A DNA stretch of 44,230 bases, from positions 1 through 44,230 of the forward strand of contig JBEOJY010000048.1 of NCBI GenBank assembly GCA_040275305.1. Reading direction: 5' to 3'. Below are positions 8,693 through 15,629 of this stretch, piece by piece. The position numbers and the translations under genes are program-made. The notes below the pieces were generated by a model. That model was not told the DNA's origin and did not search any database. It was given only the letters and a program-made list of their open reading frames with translations. Numbering within the stretch: position 1 is the stretch's first letter; each line of letters starts with the position of its first letter. The DNA comes from JBEOJY01 sp040275305. Its GTDB lineage: Bacteria; Pseudomonadota; Alphaproteobacteria; UBA9219.

Positions 8693-9568
8693 TCACCCGC
8701 CCATCGCCTTGACCATCGTTGAGCCTAACGCCGCAGGACTGTCAGCCACCATCACGCCAGCCGAGCGTAACGCCTCAATTTTGTCCGTCGCTGAGCCTTT
8801 ACCGCCTGAGATAATGGCGCCAGCATGCCCCATGCGCCGCCCAGGCGGAGCCGTCACGCCCGCGATGAACCCGACCATAGGCTTCTTGCGCTTGCTGCGC
8901 TTATAAAATTCCGCAGCGTCTTCTTCATCCGATCCGCCGATCTCACCGATCATGATGATGCCATGCGTTTCGTCATCTGCCAGAAATAGTTCAAGGCATT
9001 CGACAAAGTTAAGCCCATGAACAGGATCCCCCCCAATGCCAATGCAGGTAGTCTGTCCAAGCCCCGCCGCAGTCGTCTGCGCGACCGCCTCATAAGTCAA
9101 CGTGCCTGACCGCGAGACAACTGCGATCTTGCCGCGCCTATGAATAGACCCCGGCATGATCCCGATCTTGCAAGCTCCCGGCGTGATAATTCCGGGACAA
9201 TTCGGTCCGATCAAACGAATATCTGTCCCTTGCAGGGTGCGTTTAACCTTCACCATGTCAAGCACTGGGATGCCTTCGGTGATGCAGACGATGAGAGGAA
9301 TCCTCGCCTCCGCTGCTTCCAAAATCGCGTCGGCCGCAAACGGCGGCGGAACATAGATAACCGAAGCGTTCGCGCCAGTCTTGGCCGCAGCATCGGAAAC
9401 CGTGTCAAACACGGGTAAGCCGAGATGGGTAGTCCCGCCCTTGCCGGGTGTAACGCCCCCCACCATCTTAGTGCCATAAGCGATGGCTTGCTCGGAATGG
9501 AACGTGCCCTGTGCGCCAGTAAAGCCTTGGCAAATGACGCGGGTATTGGAATCGACGAGAACGGACAT
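8693..9568 (-). CDS. sucD: Succinyl-CoA ligase (ADP/GDP-forming) alpha subunit
   Basis: This 291-residue alpha subunit binds CoA and forms phosphohistidine during conversion of succinyl-CoA to succinate with NTP synthesis. The N-terminal CoA-binding Rossmann fold includes VICQGFTGAQGTFHSEQAI. The phosphohistidine site is in GFIAGVTAPPGRRMGHAGAI, where the His before AGAI is the catalytic one. LIGPNCPGIITP is also characteristic. The gene starts 4 bp after sucC ends, so translation is probably coupled. Confidence 0.97.
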   Translation of the reverse strand: MSVLVDSNTRVICQGFTGAQGTFHSEQAIAYGTKMVGGVTPGKGGTTHLGLPVFDTVSDAAAKTGANASVIYVPPPFAADAILEAAEARIPLIVCITEGIPVLDMVKVKRTLQGTDIRLIGPNCPGIITPGACKIGIMPGSIHRRGKIAVVSRSGTLTYEAVAQTTAAGLGQTTCIGIGGDPVHGLNFVECLELFLADDETHGIIMIGEIGGSDEEDAAEFYKRSKRKKPMVGFIAGVTAPPGRRMGHAGAIISGGKGSATDKIEALRSAGVMVADSPAALGSTMVKAMGG

Positions 9569-9572
9569 CGGT

Positions 9573-10760
9573 TTAGGCTCCCTTCTTGTTCACTTCGCGG
9601 ACGACCTTTTCTGCGGCATCCGCGAGGTTATCGGCGGAGACGATAGGCAAACCGCTCTGCGCCATAATTTTCTTGCCTAAATCGACATTGGTGCCTTCAA
9701 GCCTGACCACCAGCGGCACATGAAGCTGAAGTTCTTTAGCCGCCGCGACGACGCCTTCCGCGATAATATCGCAGCGCATGATCCCGCCAAAAATGTTGAC
9801 CAGAATGCCGCGCACATTCGGATCGGACAGGATGATTTTGAACGCTGCCGTAACCCGCTCTTTCGTAGCGCCACCGCCGACATCCAAAAAGTTCGCGGGC
9901 ATGCCGCCATAAAGCTTGATGATATCCATGGTCGCCATGGCAAGGCCCGCGCCGTTGACCATGCAGCCGATAGAACCATCCAGCTTGACATAGTTAAGCC
10001 CATGTTTCCCGGCTTCCACTTCCGCAGGGTCTTCTTCGGCCTCGTCGCGCAACGCTTCCACGTCCTTGTGCCGATAAAGGGCATTGTCGTCGAACGCCAT
10101 CTTGCAATCGAGCGCAAGAATATCGTCCGTTCCGTTGACGACGAGCGGGTTGATTTCAACGATCGAGCAATCAAGGGTGACGAACGCCTCGTACATCGCC
10201 AGAAGAAAGCCGATAAACTTACTGATCTGCAGTCCTTTAAGCCCCAACGCGAACGCGAGCTTGCGCCCATGCCACGGCTGAATGCCTGCCACAGGATCTA
10301 TCGCGATTTTAAAAATTTTCTTCGGCTTGTGCTTGGCGACTTCCTCAATTTCCATTCCGCCCTCAGTCGAAGCCATGACCGTGATTCGGCTCGTCGCGCG
10401 ATCAATCAGCAACCCAAGATAAAGCTCGCGCCGAATGTCACAACCCTCTTCGATGTAAAGGCTTCTAACCTTCTGACCTTGAGGACCCGTCTGATGCGTC
10501 ACAAGCTGCATGCCAAGCATGCGCTGCGCTTCAGCCGTCACGGCATCATACGACTTGACAACCTTGACGCCGCCGCCCTTGCCGCGCCCCCCTGCATGTA
10601 TCTGAGCCTTGACGACCCAAATGGACGATGCCCCTTCCGTAGGATAAAGCCGTCTGGCGGCCGCTAGCGCTTGATCAACGCTGGTCGCAGCCTCGCCGCG
10701 AGGCACTGTCACGCCATATTTGCGGAGCAGGGTCTTGGCCTGATGCTCATGAATATTCAT
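9573..10760 (-). CDS. sucC: Succinyl-CoA ligase beta subunit
   Basis: This 395-residue beta subunit has an ATP-grasp domain that binds nucleotide and succinate. I chose ATG 10760 because MNIHEHQAKTLLRKYGVTVPRG is the canonical start; the open frame runs ten codons further upstream. Diagnostic segments are AQIHAGGRGKGGGVKVV (ATP-grasp), the metal-binding EINPLVV, and GGGATKERVTAAFKIIL with NIFGGIMRCDIIAEGVV toward the C-terminus. It forms a pair with sucD. Its promoter should lie in 10761-10900. Confidence 0.97.
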   Translation of the reverse strand: MNIHEHQAKTLLRKYGVTVPRGEAATSVDQALAAARRLYPTEGASSIWVVKAQIHAGGRGKGGGVKVVKSYDAVTAEAQRMLGMQLVTHQTGPQGQKVRSLYIEEGCDIRRELYLGLLIDRATSRITVMASTEGGMEIEEVAKHKPKKIFKIAIDPVAGIQPWHGRKLAFALGLKGLQISKFIGFLLAMYEAFVTLDCSIVEINPLVVNGTDDILALDCKMAFDDNALYRHKDVEALRDEAEEDPAEVEAGKHGLNYVKLDGSIGCMVNGAGLAMATMDIIKLYGGMPANFLDVGGGATKERVTAAFKIILSDPNVRGILVNIFGGIMRCDIIAEGVVAAAKELQLHVPLVVRLEGTNVDLGKKIMAQSGLPIVSADNLADAAEKVVREVNKKGA

Positions 10761-11137
10761 GCCTACACCATATGAAGGATAAAGAAGCAAATGCGCATCT
10801 GCATATAACCAGAATATCTCTATGCAGCAAGAAGGATCGTCGACATAGCATGCCCGTGGATGATGCTGTTGCTATGTCTGTCTTATCCCTGCATGGTTAG
10901 AAAGTTACGACCAATCCCCCCCTACGCATTCACGCATTGCCCCAAGACAAGATTCGTCGTGACCGCAAGCGTCCTGCCAGCGAATAAGCGACTCTCAAGA
11001 GAAATCAACGGAGGGATGTATAGGGAAGTGTCAGTTCATCAAAACGCAACAAGAGCTATCACGGCCAGCCTTCTGGCAATGACAGCCCTCATCGAACCTG
11101 TATGGACATCAACGGCTACGACTACTAATCCGCAGCT
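10761..11137. other. 377-bp gap holding a decayed repeat and the sucC promoter area
   Basis: No convincing gene is present. Bases about 10929-10975 (CATTGCCCCAAGACAAGATT and the following TCGTCGTGACCG) closely match the left arm of repeat C3 at about 22982-23012, so this is probably a decayed copy. GGCAATGACAGCCC near 11075 looks like the right end of a family A or C repeat. The rest should include the sucCD promoter, which I cannot place exactly. Confidence 0.5.
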
Positions 11138-11539
11138 TTATGCGCTCTCTGCTTTCTTGACCGCAGCAGCAGGCGCTTCGTAATCGGTGCGCTCTGTGAT
11201 GCGAGCCGCCTTGCCACGCAACGCGCGCAGATAATATAACTTTGAACGGCGCACTTCACCCCGGCGCGTGCAACGCACGGATTCAATGCAAGGGCCATAG
11301 AGCGGGAAAATACGCTCGACGCCTTCGCCATAGCTGATCTTGCGCACTGTGAAGGAGGAGTTCACTCCCGCATTCTTGCGCGCGATGCAAACGCCTTCAT
11401 AGGCCTGCAAACGCTCGCGCGAACCTTCGATCACCTTGACCATCACGCATACCGTATCGCCGATGCCGAAGGCATCAATCTTGGTCGCAGCCTTAAGTTT
11501 TTCAAGTTGTTGTTGTTCGATTTTCTGAAGCAAATTCAT
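11138..11539 (-). CDS. rplS: 50S ribosomal protein L19
   Basis: This 133-residue bL19 protein sits at the interface of the 30S and 50S subunits. ATG 11539 follows a strong AGGAGACGACG ribosome binding site, so I prefer it to the start six codons upstream. Family signatures are FGIGDTVCVMVKVIEGSRER, QAYEGVCIARKNAGVNSSFTVRK and YGEGVERIFPLY. A 15-20 residue Ala/Lys-rich tail is normal for the family. It lies downstream of trmD in the usual trmD-rplS order, but a GIY-YIG gene and a repeat lie between them. Confidence 0.97.
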   Translation of the reverse strand: MNLLQKIEQQQLEKLKAATKIDAFGIGDTVCVMVKVIEGSRERLQAYEGVCIARKNAGVNSSFTVRKISYGEGVERIFPLYGPCIESVRCTRRGEVRRSKLYYLRALRGKAARITERTDYEAPAAAVKKAESA

Positions 11540-11692
11540 CGTCGTCTCCTTTAACACTATCTTTCCAAAGCTTCGCTAGCGCCAGAGCGCTTGACAAGGC
11601 AGCCATGCCATACCGACATTAACCGGAATGACGTTCAACGGAAACATCAAACCTTGTTTTTGATGTATACCGTGTATTAAATCGATGCATCC

Positions 11693-11986
11693 TTATTTTA
11701 TCATCTCGCTATATAGATCACGCCATTCAGGATTGGTATCTTCAATCAGTTTAAGTTTCCAAGCTCTTTTCCACTCTCCCACCTGTTTTTCCCTCGCGAT
11801 TGCCGCCCTAATGTCGTCGTACCCCTCATAATACACTAACGTTTTAATGCAATATCTTTGGCTGAACCCTTTAATCTTTCCTTCTTTGTGTTCGGATACC
11901 CGCCTTATCAAGTCGTTGGTGACACCCTTATACAAGGTGCCATTTCTTTGATTCGCAAGGATATAAAAATACCCACCTCTCTTCAC
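11693..11986 (-). CDS. Small GIY-YIG nuclease (COG2827-type)
   Basis: This is a single-domain GIY-YIG protein of about 97 residues. The family motif is present as YFYILAN...TLYKGVTNDLIRRVSEH, giving the two GIY/YIG-like strands and the catalytic Arg, with a downstream Glu in REKQVGEWKRAWKLKLIE. GTG 11986 is preferred because AAAGG lies seven bases upstream; a TTG start at 12025 would add 13 residues. Family members are small and widespread, and mostly of unknown role. It interrupts the trmD-rplS neighbourhood and lies directly beside repeat C1, which suggests a mobile or repeat-associated origin (inference). Confidence 0.85.
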   Translation of the reverse strand: MKRGGYFYILANQRNGTLYKGVTNDLIRRVSEHKEGKIKGFSQRYCIKTLVYYEGYDDIRAAIAREKQVGEWKRAWKLKLIEDTNPEWRDLYSEMIK

Positions 11987-12025
11987 GTCCGAACCTTTGC
12001 CTATTGTATCCTGCCTCGTCAGCAA

Positions 12026-12132
12026 GCGTCATGCCGACGAAAGTCGGCATCCAGCTTGCCGCGTAGCGGCAAAAAACAACTAAAGTCTTCGCTCCATCCC
12101 ATACTGGATGCCGACTTTCGTCGGCATGACGC
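12026..12132. repeat. Family C palindromic repeat, copy C1
   Basis: GCGTCATGCCGACGAAAGTC at 12026 and its exact complement ending at 12132 make a long palindrome, with GGCATCCAG and CTGGATGCC extending the stem. A shorter hairpin (GCCGCGTAGCGGC) lies inside. It is 107 bp long and sits between trmD and the GIY-YIG gene. The same outer sequence is found in C2 at 15443. Confidence 0.9.
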
Positions 12133-12160
12133 TAACGGGTGGATTGAACGCTAAAACCCT

Positions 12161-12877
12161 CTACCTCAACTTGTTGCTAACGTACTTCGTCCACAAATCC
12201 GGCCTACGCATTCGCGTCAGCGCTTCTGATTGCTCCTGCCGCCATGCCTTGACATTGGCGTGGTGGCCAGACACCAGAACCCCCGGCACCTCGCGCCCTT
12301 GCCATACCGCTGGGCGCGTGTAGTGCGGATATTCCAAAAGCCCGAACTCAAAACTTTCCTCATCCGTCGTTGACTTATTGCCAAGCACACCCGGCAACAG
12401 CCTTACGCAGGACTCGATCAACGCCATCGCCGCCAACTCGCCGCCCGCAAGGATGAAATCGCCAAGGCTGATTTCTTCCAAATCATGCGACTCGATCACG
12501 CGTTGATCCAGCCCTTCATAACGCCCGCACAGCAACAAAACCGACGGGCTGGCCGCAAGCTCCTTCACCAAAGCCTGATCCAGCACCCGCCCCCGTGGCG
12601 AAAGATAAATCTTCCGCGCTGGAACGCCGCACTTCTCTTCCGCGCCGCGTATGGCGGCATCCGCGACATCGGGACGCATAACCATTCCCGCGCCGCCCCC
12701 ATAGGGAGTGTCGTCCACGGAGGCATGTTTATCGCTGGCAAAAGAACGAATGTCCAGTGTTTCTAATCGCCACAGACCATCTTTTAACGCTTTTCCAGGC
12801 AAACTTGCCCCCAAAACGCCCGGAAACATCTCCGGAAAGATGGTTAACACACAAGCCCGCCAAGGATTATCCACCAT
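12161..12877 (-). CDS. trmD: tRNA (guanine-37-N1)-methyltransferase
   Basis: TrmD puts a methyl group on G37 of tRNAs reading CNN codons and prevents frameshifting. I chose ATG 12877 (238 residues) because WRACVLTIFPEMFPG is the normal N-terminus. Longer starts at 12946 (ATG, AGGA upstream) or 12967 (TTG) remain possible. SPOUT-fold signatures are DDTPYGGGAGMVM, the knot sequences LLLCGRYEGLDQRVIE and ISLGDFILAGGELAAM, and the C-terminal PHYTRPAVWQGREVPGVL with SGHHANVKAWR. The chosen start overlaps the end of a small upstream frame by 11 bp, which would fit coupling. rimM and rpsP, the usual upstream neighbours, are absent. Confidence 0.95.
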   Translation of the reverse strand: MVDNPWRACVLTIFPEMFPGVLGASLPGKALKDGLWRLETLDIRSFASDKHASVDDTPYGGGAGMVMRPDVADAAIRGAEEKCGVPARKIYLSPRGRVLDQALVKELAASPSVLLLCGRYEGLDQRVIESHDLEEISLGDFILAGGELAAMALIESCVRLLPGVLGNKSTTDEESFEFGLLEYPHYTRPAVWQGREVPGVLVSGHHANVKAWRQEQSEALTRMRRPDLWTKYVSNKLR

Positions 12878-13094
12878 GAGGCGCCCGCTTGCGGGAAGAT
12901 CGTTTAACCACGTTTGGGGGTTTCTCTGCAACGGAATCGCCTTCATGGTGATCCTGACAAGCCTCAATCAAATCGTCAACGAGACATCCGTAGTAATCCC
13001 TGTGATGCCCCTGCTCTCCATTGAAAGCCGCGCCCAGCGCAACCTCATGTGCGGAAGCTGATTTTGGGACCTGTTTCGTTGACGCAGCAGTCAT
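12867..13094 (-). CDS. Possible small protein overlapping trmD
   Basis: This open frame of 75 residues starts at ATG 13094 and ends with TAA 11 bp inside the preferred trmD start. The protein is hydrophilic, with a His/Asp/Glu-rich middle (EACQDHHEGDS) and a basic tail. I do not recognise it. The overlap with trmD resembles a translationally coupled gene, but the frame could also be a shadow of a longer trmD N-terminus. It sits where rimM would be expected but shows no RimM features. Confidence 0.3.
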   Translation of the reverse strand: MTAASTKQVPKSASAHEVALGAAFNGEQGHHRDYYGCLVDDLIEACQDHHEGDSVAEKPPNVVKRSSRKRAPHGG

Positions 13095-13220
13095 AAGGCA
13101 TTTTCCCTAAACTGATCTTGAATCGTTCGCCACTTGCCAAAAGCTGACAACTCTGTGGCATAATCGCGCAAACGAACGCGAACGCCATACACTGACTTCA
13201 AAGGCAAGACGGCACACAGC

Positions 13221-13931
13221 ATGATCTCATTTCTGCGCTCCCTCATCTTCAACGTCGCGCTCTTCGGACTCACGGCCATCATGTGCTTCTTGATGCTGTG
13301 GGTCCTTCCCATGCCGAGACCATGGATGATGAAGGTCGTGAGACTCTGGCTAGGCCAGATCGAATGGATAGAGCGCCACATAGGCGGCATTCGCTGGCAA
13401 GTCAAGGGCCAACAGCATCTCCCGCCCGGTCCCTGCATCATCGCGGCGAAACATCAATCGGCATGGGAAACATTCAAGCTGCATATCATCTTCAAGGACC
13501 CCGCCATCGTGCTGAAGCGCGAGCTGCTCATGATTCCTCTTTGGGGATGGTACTTGAAACGCTCAGGCGTCATTGCCATCGACCGCGCCAAAGGCGCGCG
13601 CGCCCTCTCTTCCATGATGACTCCGGCGCGAGAAGCCGCGCAAGCCGGACGCAAGATCGTCATATTCCCCCAAGGCACGCGCGTCAAACCGGGAGCTTTC
13701 ATCCCCTACAAAAGCGGCCTTGCGGCACTCTATCAGGAACTTAATCTACCCGTAGTGCCGATGGCGCTTAACTCCGGATTATTCTGGGGCAAGGATAGCT
13801 TCACCAAAAAACCCGGACTCATCACGGTCGAGTTTCTCCCCCCCATTCCTCCAGGCCTGCCGCGCAAGGACATGATGGCCCGTGTGCAAAAGGAACTCGA
13901 AGCCGGAACGGAAGCTCTATCAAGTCCCTAG
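13221..13931 (+). CDS. plsC: 1-acyl-sn-glycerol-3-phosphate acyltransferase
   Basis: This 236-residue membrane-bound acyltransferase would make phosphatidic acid from lysophosphatidic acid. Residues 5-30 form a membrane segment. The catalytic HX4D/E motif is KHQSAWET (His78, Glu83), and the substrate-binding motif is FPQGTR at 149-154. VVPMALNSGLFWG near residue 180 is also typical of alphaproteobacterial PlsC. The stop TAG (13929-13931) overlaps the left end of a miniature element, and the gene converges on dut. Confidence 0.93.
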   Translation: MISFLRSLIFNVALFGLTAIMCFLMLWVLPMPRPWMMKVVRLWLGQIEWIERHIGGIRWQVKGQQHLPPGPCIIAAKHQSAWETFKLHIIFKDPAIVLKRELLMIPLWGWYLKRSGVIAIDRAKGARALSSMMTPAREAAQAGRKIVIFPQGTRVKPGAFIPYKSGLAALYQELNLPVVPMALNSGLFWGKDSFTKKPGLITVEFLPPIPPGLPRKDMMARVQKELEAGTEALSSP

Positions 13932-14094
13932 TAGTCTGTGTGACTTAAAAAGTAGGATTATGACGCAGGAATTTTTTGACGTGGCAAGGAAAGAGGCGCA
14001 GCGCGTAGCGCGTGCTACGGGCAAGCCTCTTGACGCAGCCACGGCGAAAAAGGCCAAGTCAGAATGCTACTTTTTAAGTCACACAGACTACTAG
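13928..14094. mobile_element. Miniature element with perfect 28-bp terminal inverted repeats
   Basis: Bases 13928-13955 are the exact reverse complement of 14067-14094 (28 of 28), around a 111-bp middle. The ends read CTAGTAGTCTGTGTGACTTA and continue to AAAAAGTAG. Flanking TA dinucleotides could be a TA target duplication of the IS630/mariner type, which is inference. Both convergent neighbours, plsC and dut, take their TAG stop from its edges. The same structure could act as a long-stem bidirectional terminator, though no U-run follows a compact hairpin. Confidence 0.75.
13960..14094 (+). CDS. Possible 44-residue peptide encoded by the miniature element
   Basis: The frame starts at ATG 13960 with AGGA just upstream and ends at the TAG in the right inverted repeat. 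The predicted peptide has a helical, charged body (FFDVARKEAQRVARATGKPL), and its last residues (FLSHTDY) come from the inverted repeat. Codon choice looks like the host. I know no homolog, and it may only be a captured gene fragment. Confidence 0.25.
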   Translation: MTQEFFDVARKEAQRVARATGKPLDAATAKKAKSECYFLSHTDY

Positions 14095-14603
14095 GTCCCC
14101 GTTGAACCAAACCCACCAACGCCACGCGCCGAATCGGGGAGAGTTTCCACAGATTCCCACGTGACACGCGCATAAGAAGCCACCACCATCTGCGCGATGC
14201 GCATGCCGCGCGTGATCGTAAATGGCGCCGAACCGAGATTCGCAAGAATCACCTGAATTTCTCCCCGGTAATCGGCGTCGATCGTGCCGGGACTGTTCAG
14301 CACCGTGATCCCTGACTTCAAAGCCAATCCCGAACGTGGACGCACCTGCGCTTCGAAGCCTGCCGGCAAAGCGATTGACAAGCCCGTAGGAATCAGCGCC
14401 CTCGCGCCCGGAGCAATCACAACGTCCTGCGCAACCGCCGCGCAAAGATCCATCCCCGCCGCATGGGCTGTCGCATAGGAGGGCAATTCCAAACCTTCGG
14501 CATGCGCCAACCGCTTGAGGCATACTTTGGCACTCAGCGTCTCCCGCCCTTCGGTTTCTGAATCAACAACGCAATCTAAACGCAACGAATTCACGGCGGA
14601 CAT
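14091..14603 (-). CDS. dut: dUTP diphosphatase (dUTPase)
   Basis: This trimeric dUTPase cleaves dUTP to dUMP and pyrophosphate, keeping uracil out of DNA and feeding thymidylate synthesis. From ATG 14603 (GGGAG nine bases upstream) it has 170 residues. The five family motifs are visible: AAGMDLCAA, PRSGLALKSG, the catalytic NSPGTIDADYRGEI, RIAQMVV, and the C-terminal ARGVGGFGSTG. The roughly 20-residue N-terminal extension before the core (SLRLDCVVDSETEGRETL) is longer than usual. The stop codon lies in the right end of the 28-bp inverted-repeat element. Confidence 0.96.
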   Translation of the reverse strand: MSAVNSLRLDCVVDSETEGRETLSAKVCLKRLAHAEGLELPSYATAHAAGMDLCAAVAQDVVIAPGARALIPTGLSIALPAGFEAQVRPRSGLALKSGITVLNSPGTIDADYRGEIQVILANLGSAPFTITRGMRIAQMVVASYARVTWESVETLPDSARGVGGFGSTGT

Positions 14604-14640
14604 AAGCGACATCTCCCGATGATAAAAATCCAAATGCTTC

Positions 14641-14853
14641 GTAACTGCCTATAATCGTTCTCTGGAGGAATGCTACAAAAGTCTCTACATAGGCCGTCAT
14701 TGCGAGCCACCTCTTGGGGGCGAAGCAATCCAGAGTCCCAAATGATATCCTGCGCCGCTCTGGATCGCGTCGTCGCCTGAAGAAGGCTCCTCGCGATGAC
14801 AACCCTTGTTGCGATAGCTGCCTCGATTGCCTAAAGAACAGATTGGGAGTTAC
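14641..14853. repeat. Family A palindromic repeat, copy A2
   Basis: The outer ends are GTAACTGCC (14641) and GGGAGTTAC (ending 14853). The core runs from CCGTCATTGCGAG (about 14691) to CCTCGCGATGACAA (about 14790-14803), with inner arms GCAATCCAGAG and CTCTGGATCGC. It lies between dut and the SH3 gene. Confidence 0.85.
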
Positions 14854-14900
14854 GATACTCCAAAACAAACCATTCCGCGAAAACAAAAACAATATCAAGC

Positions 14901-15629
14901 CTAATGAATGAGCTCGTCCGGATACGCGCCCCAGAATTCGCTTTTTCTCAAATAGCCTTTGACTTTCCCGAACTGAAGATTGCACCAGTCTTTCTTGCAT
15001 GACATGATTTTACCTGTCGCGCCAATTTCAAGCCTCGCGACAGTTGGCGCGGACGGCTCGTCGTCTTTAAGAAGATTGCGCATCGAGCCATGAATAATGG
15101 CCATGCGCCTGCCGGAAATCATGCCACGCTGCACCCAACCCTGAATGCCATCGGCATCGCGTACTCGTACCCACACATCATATTCAGCCGTGACTTCGAT
15201 AGGCAGCCCACGCCGTCTCAACACCCATTCGATCGGATAGCGCGTGCCGGGGCCGGTTCGCATGTTCACTTCGTCGCTTCGCAAGGACACAAAGCGAGGA
15301 ATCGGCAATCCAGACTTTCCCGTAGCGGCATGCCCTTCCTGAATAGGCATCGTAACCGCTACCACAAGTGCGAACGTGCAAACCGCAAGAAATCGTGCAA
15401 AATTCGCGCTTGAAGCATAAGCGGAATTTTGCCACAAAACAGGCGTCATGCCCGCGCAGGCGGGCATCCATCTCCCGATGCAAGAACAAGCGCGTAATAA
15501 GCAAGTGAAGAGCTCGCGTTGAAAACAGGAGATGGATGCCCGCCTGCGCGGGCATGACGCTGCGCCCTCGGTATTTTTTTGCCAATTCTTCGCGTGTAAG
15601 CGGGATAACCATTGGGCCAACGCCTTCAT
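14901..15629 (-). CDS. Exported SH3-domain protein (SH3_4/DUF1058 type) with an in-frame repeat insertion
   Basis: This gene starts at ATG 15629, which overlaps the tgt stop as ATGA, and encodes 242 residues. The first 20 residues (MKALAQWLSRLHAKNWQ...) lead into about 50 residues encoded by repeat C2. A hydrophobic signal segment follows (FLAVCTFALVVAVTMP, then HAATG). Two bacterial SH3-like repeats make up the rest: RSDEVNMRTGPGTRYPIEW...GWVQRGMISGRR and VARLEIGATGKIMSCKKDWCNL. Such proteins are secreted or periplasmic and probably bind cell-wall material. If C2 plus one flanking 8-bp copy were removed, the frame would stay intact. Alternatively, translation now starts downstream, at ATG 15449 or a TTG near 15440. 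Confidence 0.75.
   Translation of the reverse strand: MKALAQWLSRLHAKNWQKNTEGAASCPRRRASISCFQRELFTCLLRACSCIGRWMPACAGMTPVLWQNSAYASSANFARFLAVCTFALVVAVTMPIQEGHAATGKSGLPIPRFVSLRSDEVNMRTGPGTRYPIEWVLRRRGLPIEVTAEYDVWVRVRDADGIQGWVQRGMISGRRMAIIHGSMRNLLKDDEPSAPTVARLEIGATGKIMSCKKDWCNLQFGKVKGYLRKSEFWGAYPDELIH
15435..15576. repeat. Family C palindromic repeat, copy C2, inside a coding sequence
   Basis: The palindrome runs from GCGTCATGCCCGCGCAGGCG (15443) to its complement ending at 15560, with GGCATCCATCTCC and GGAGATGGATGCC as inner arms. TTTTGCCA occurs just outside on both sides, at 15427-15434 and 15577-15584. The two copies are exactly 150 bp apart and in the same codon phase (Trp-Gln codons on the minus strand). 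This looks like an 8-bp target duplication, and the net gain is 50 codons. Confidence 0.85.

Noticed and set aside
9720..10667. 315-residue open frame on the plus strand opposite sucC
   Set aside because: It is a shadow of sucC, with no ribosome binding site and no recognisable domain.
11644..11666. ACATCAAA...TTTGATGT hairpin as a terminator between rplS and the GIY-YIG gene
   Set aside because: The stem is weak and AT-rich, and no T-run follows on either strand.
15443..15560. Repeats considered as a CRISPR array
   Set aside because: The repeats are long palindromes dispersed over many kb, not short regularly spaced direct repeats, and no cas gene is present.
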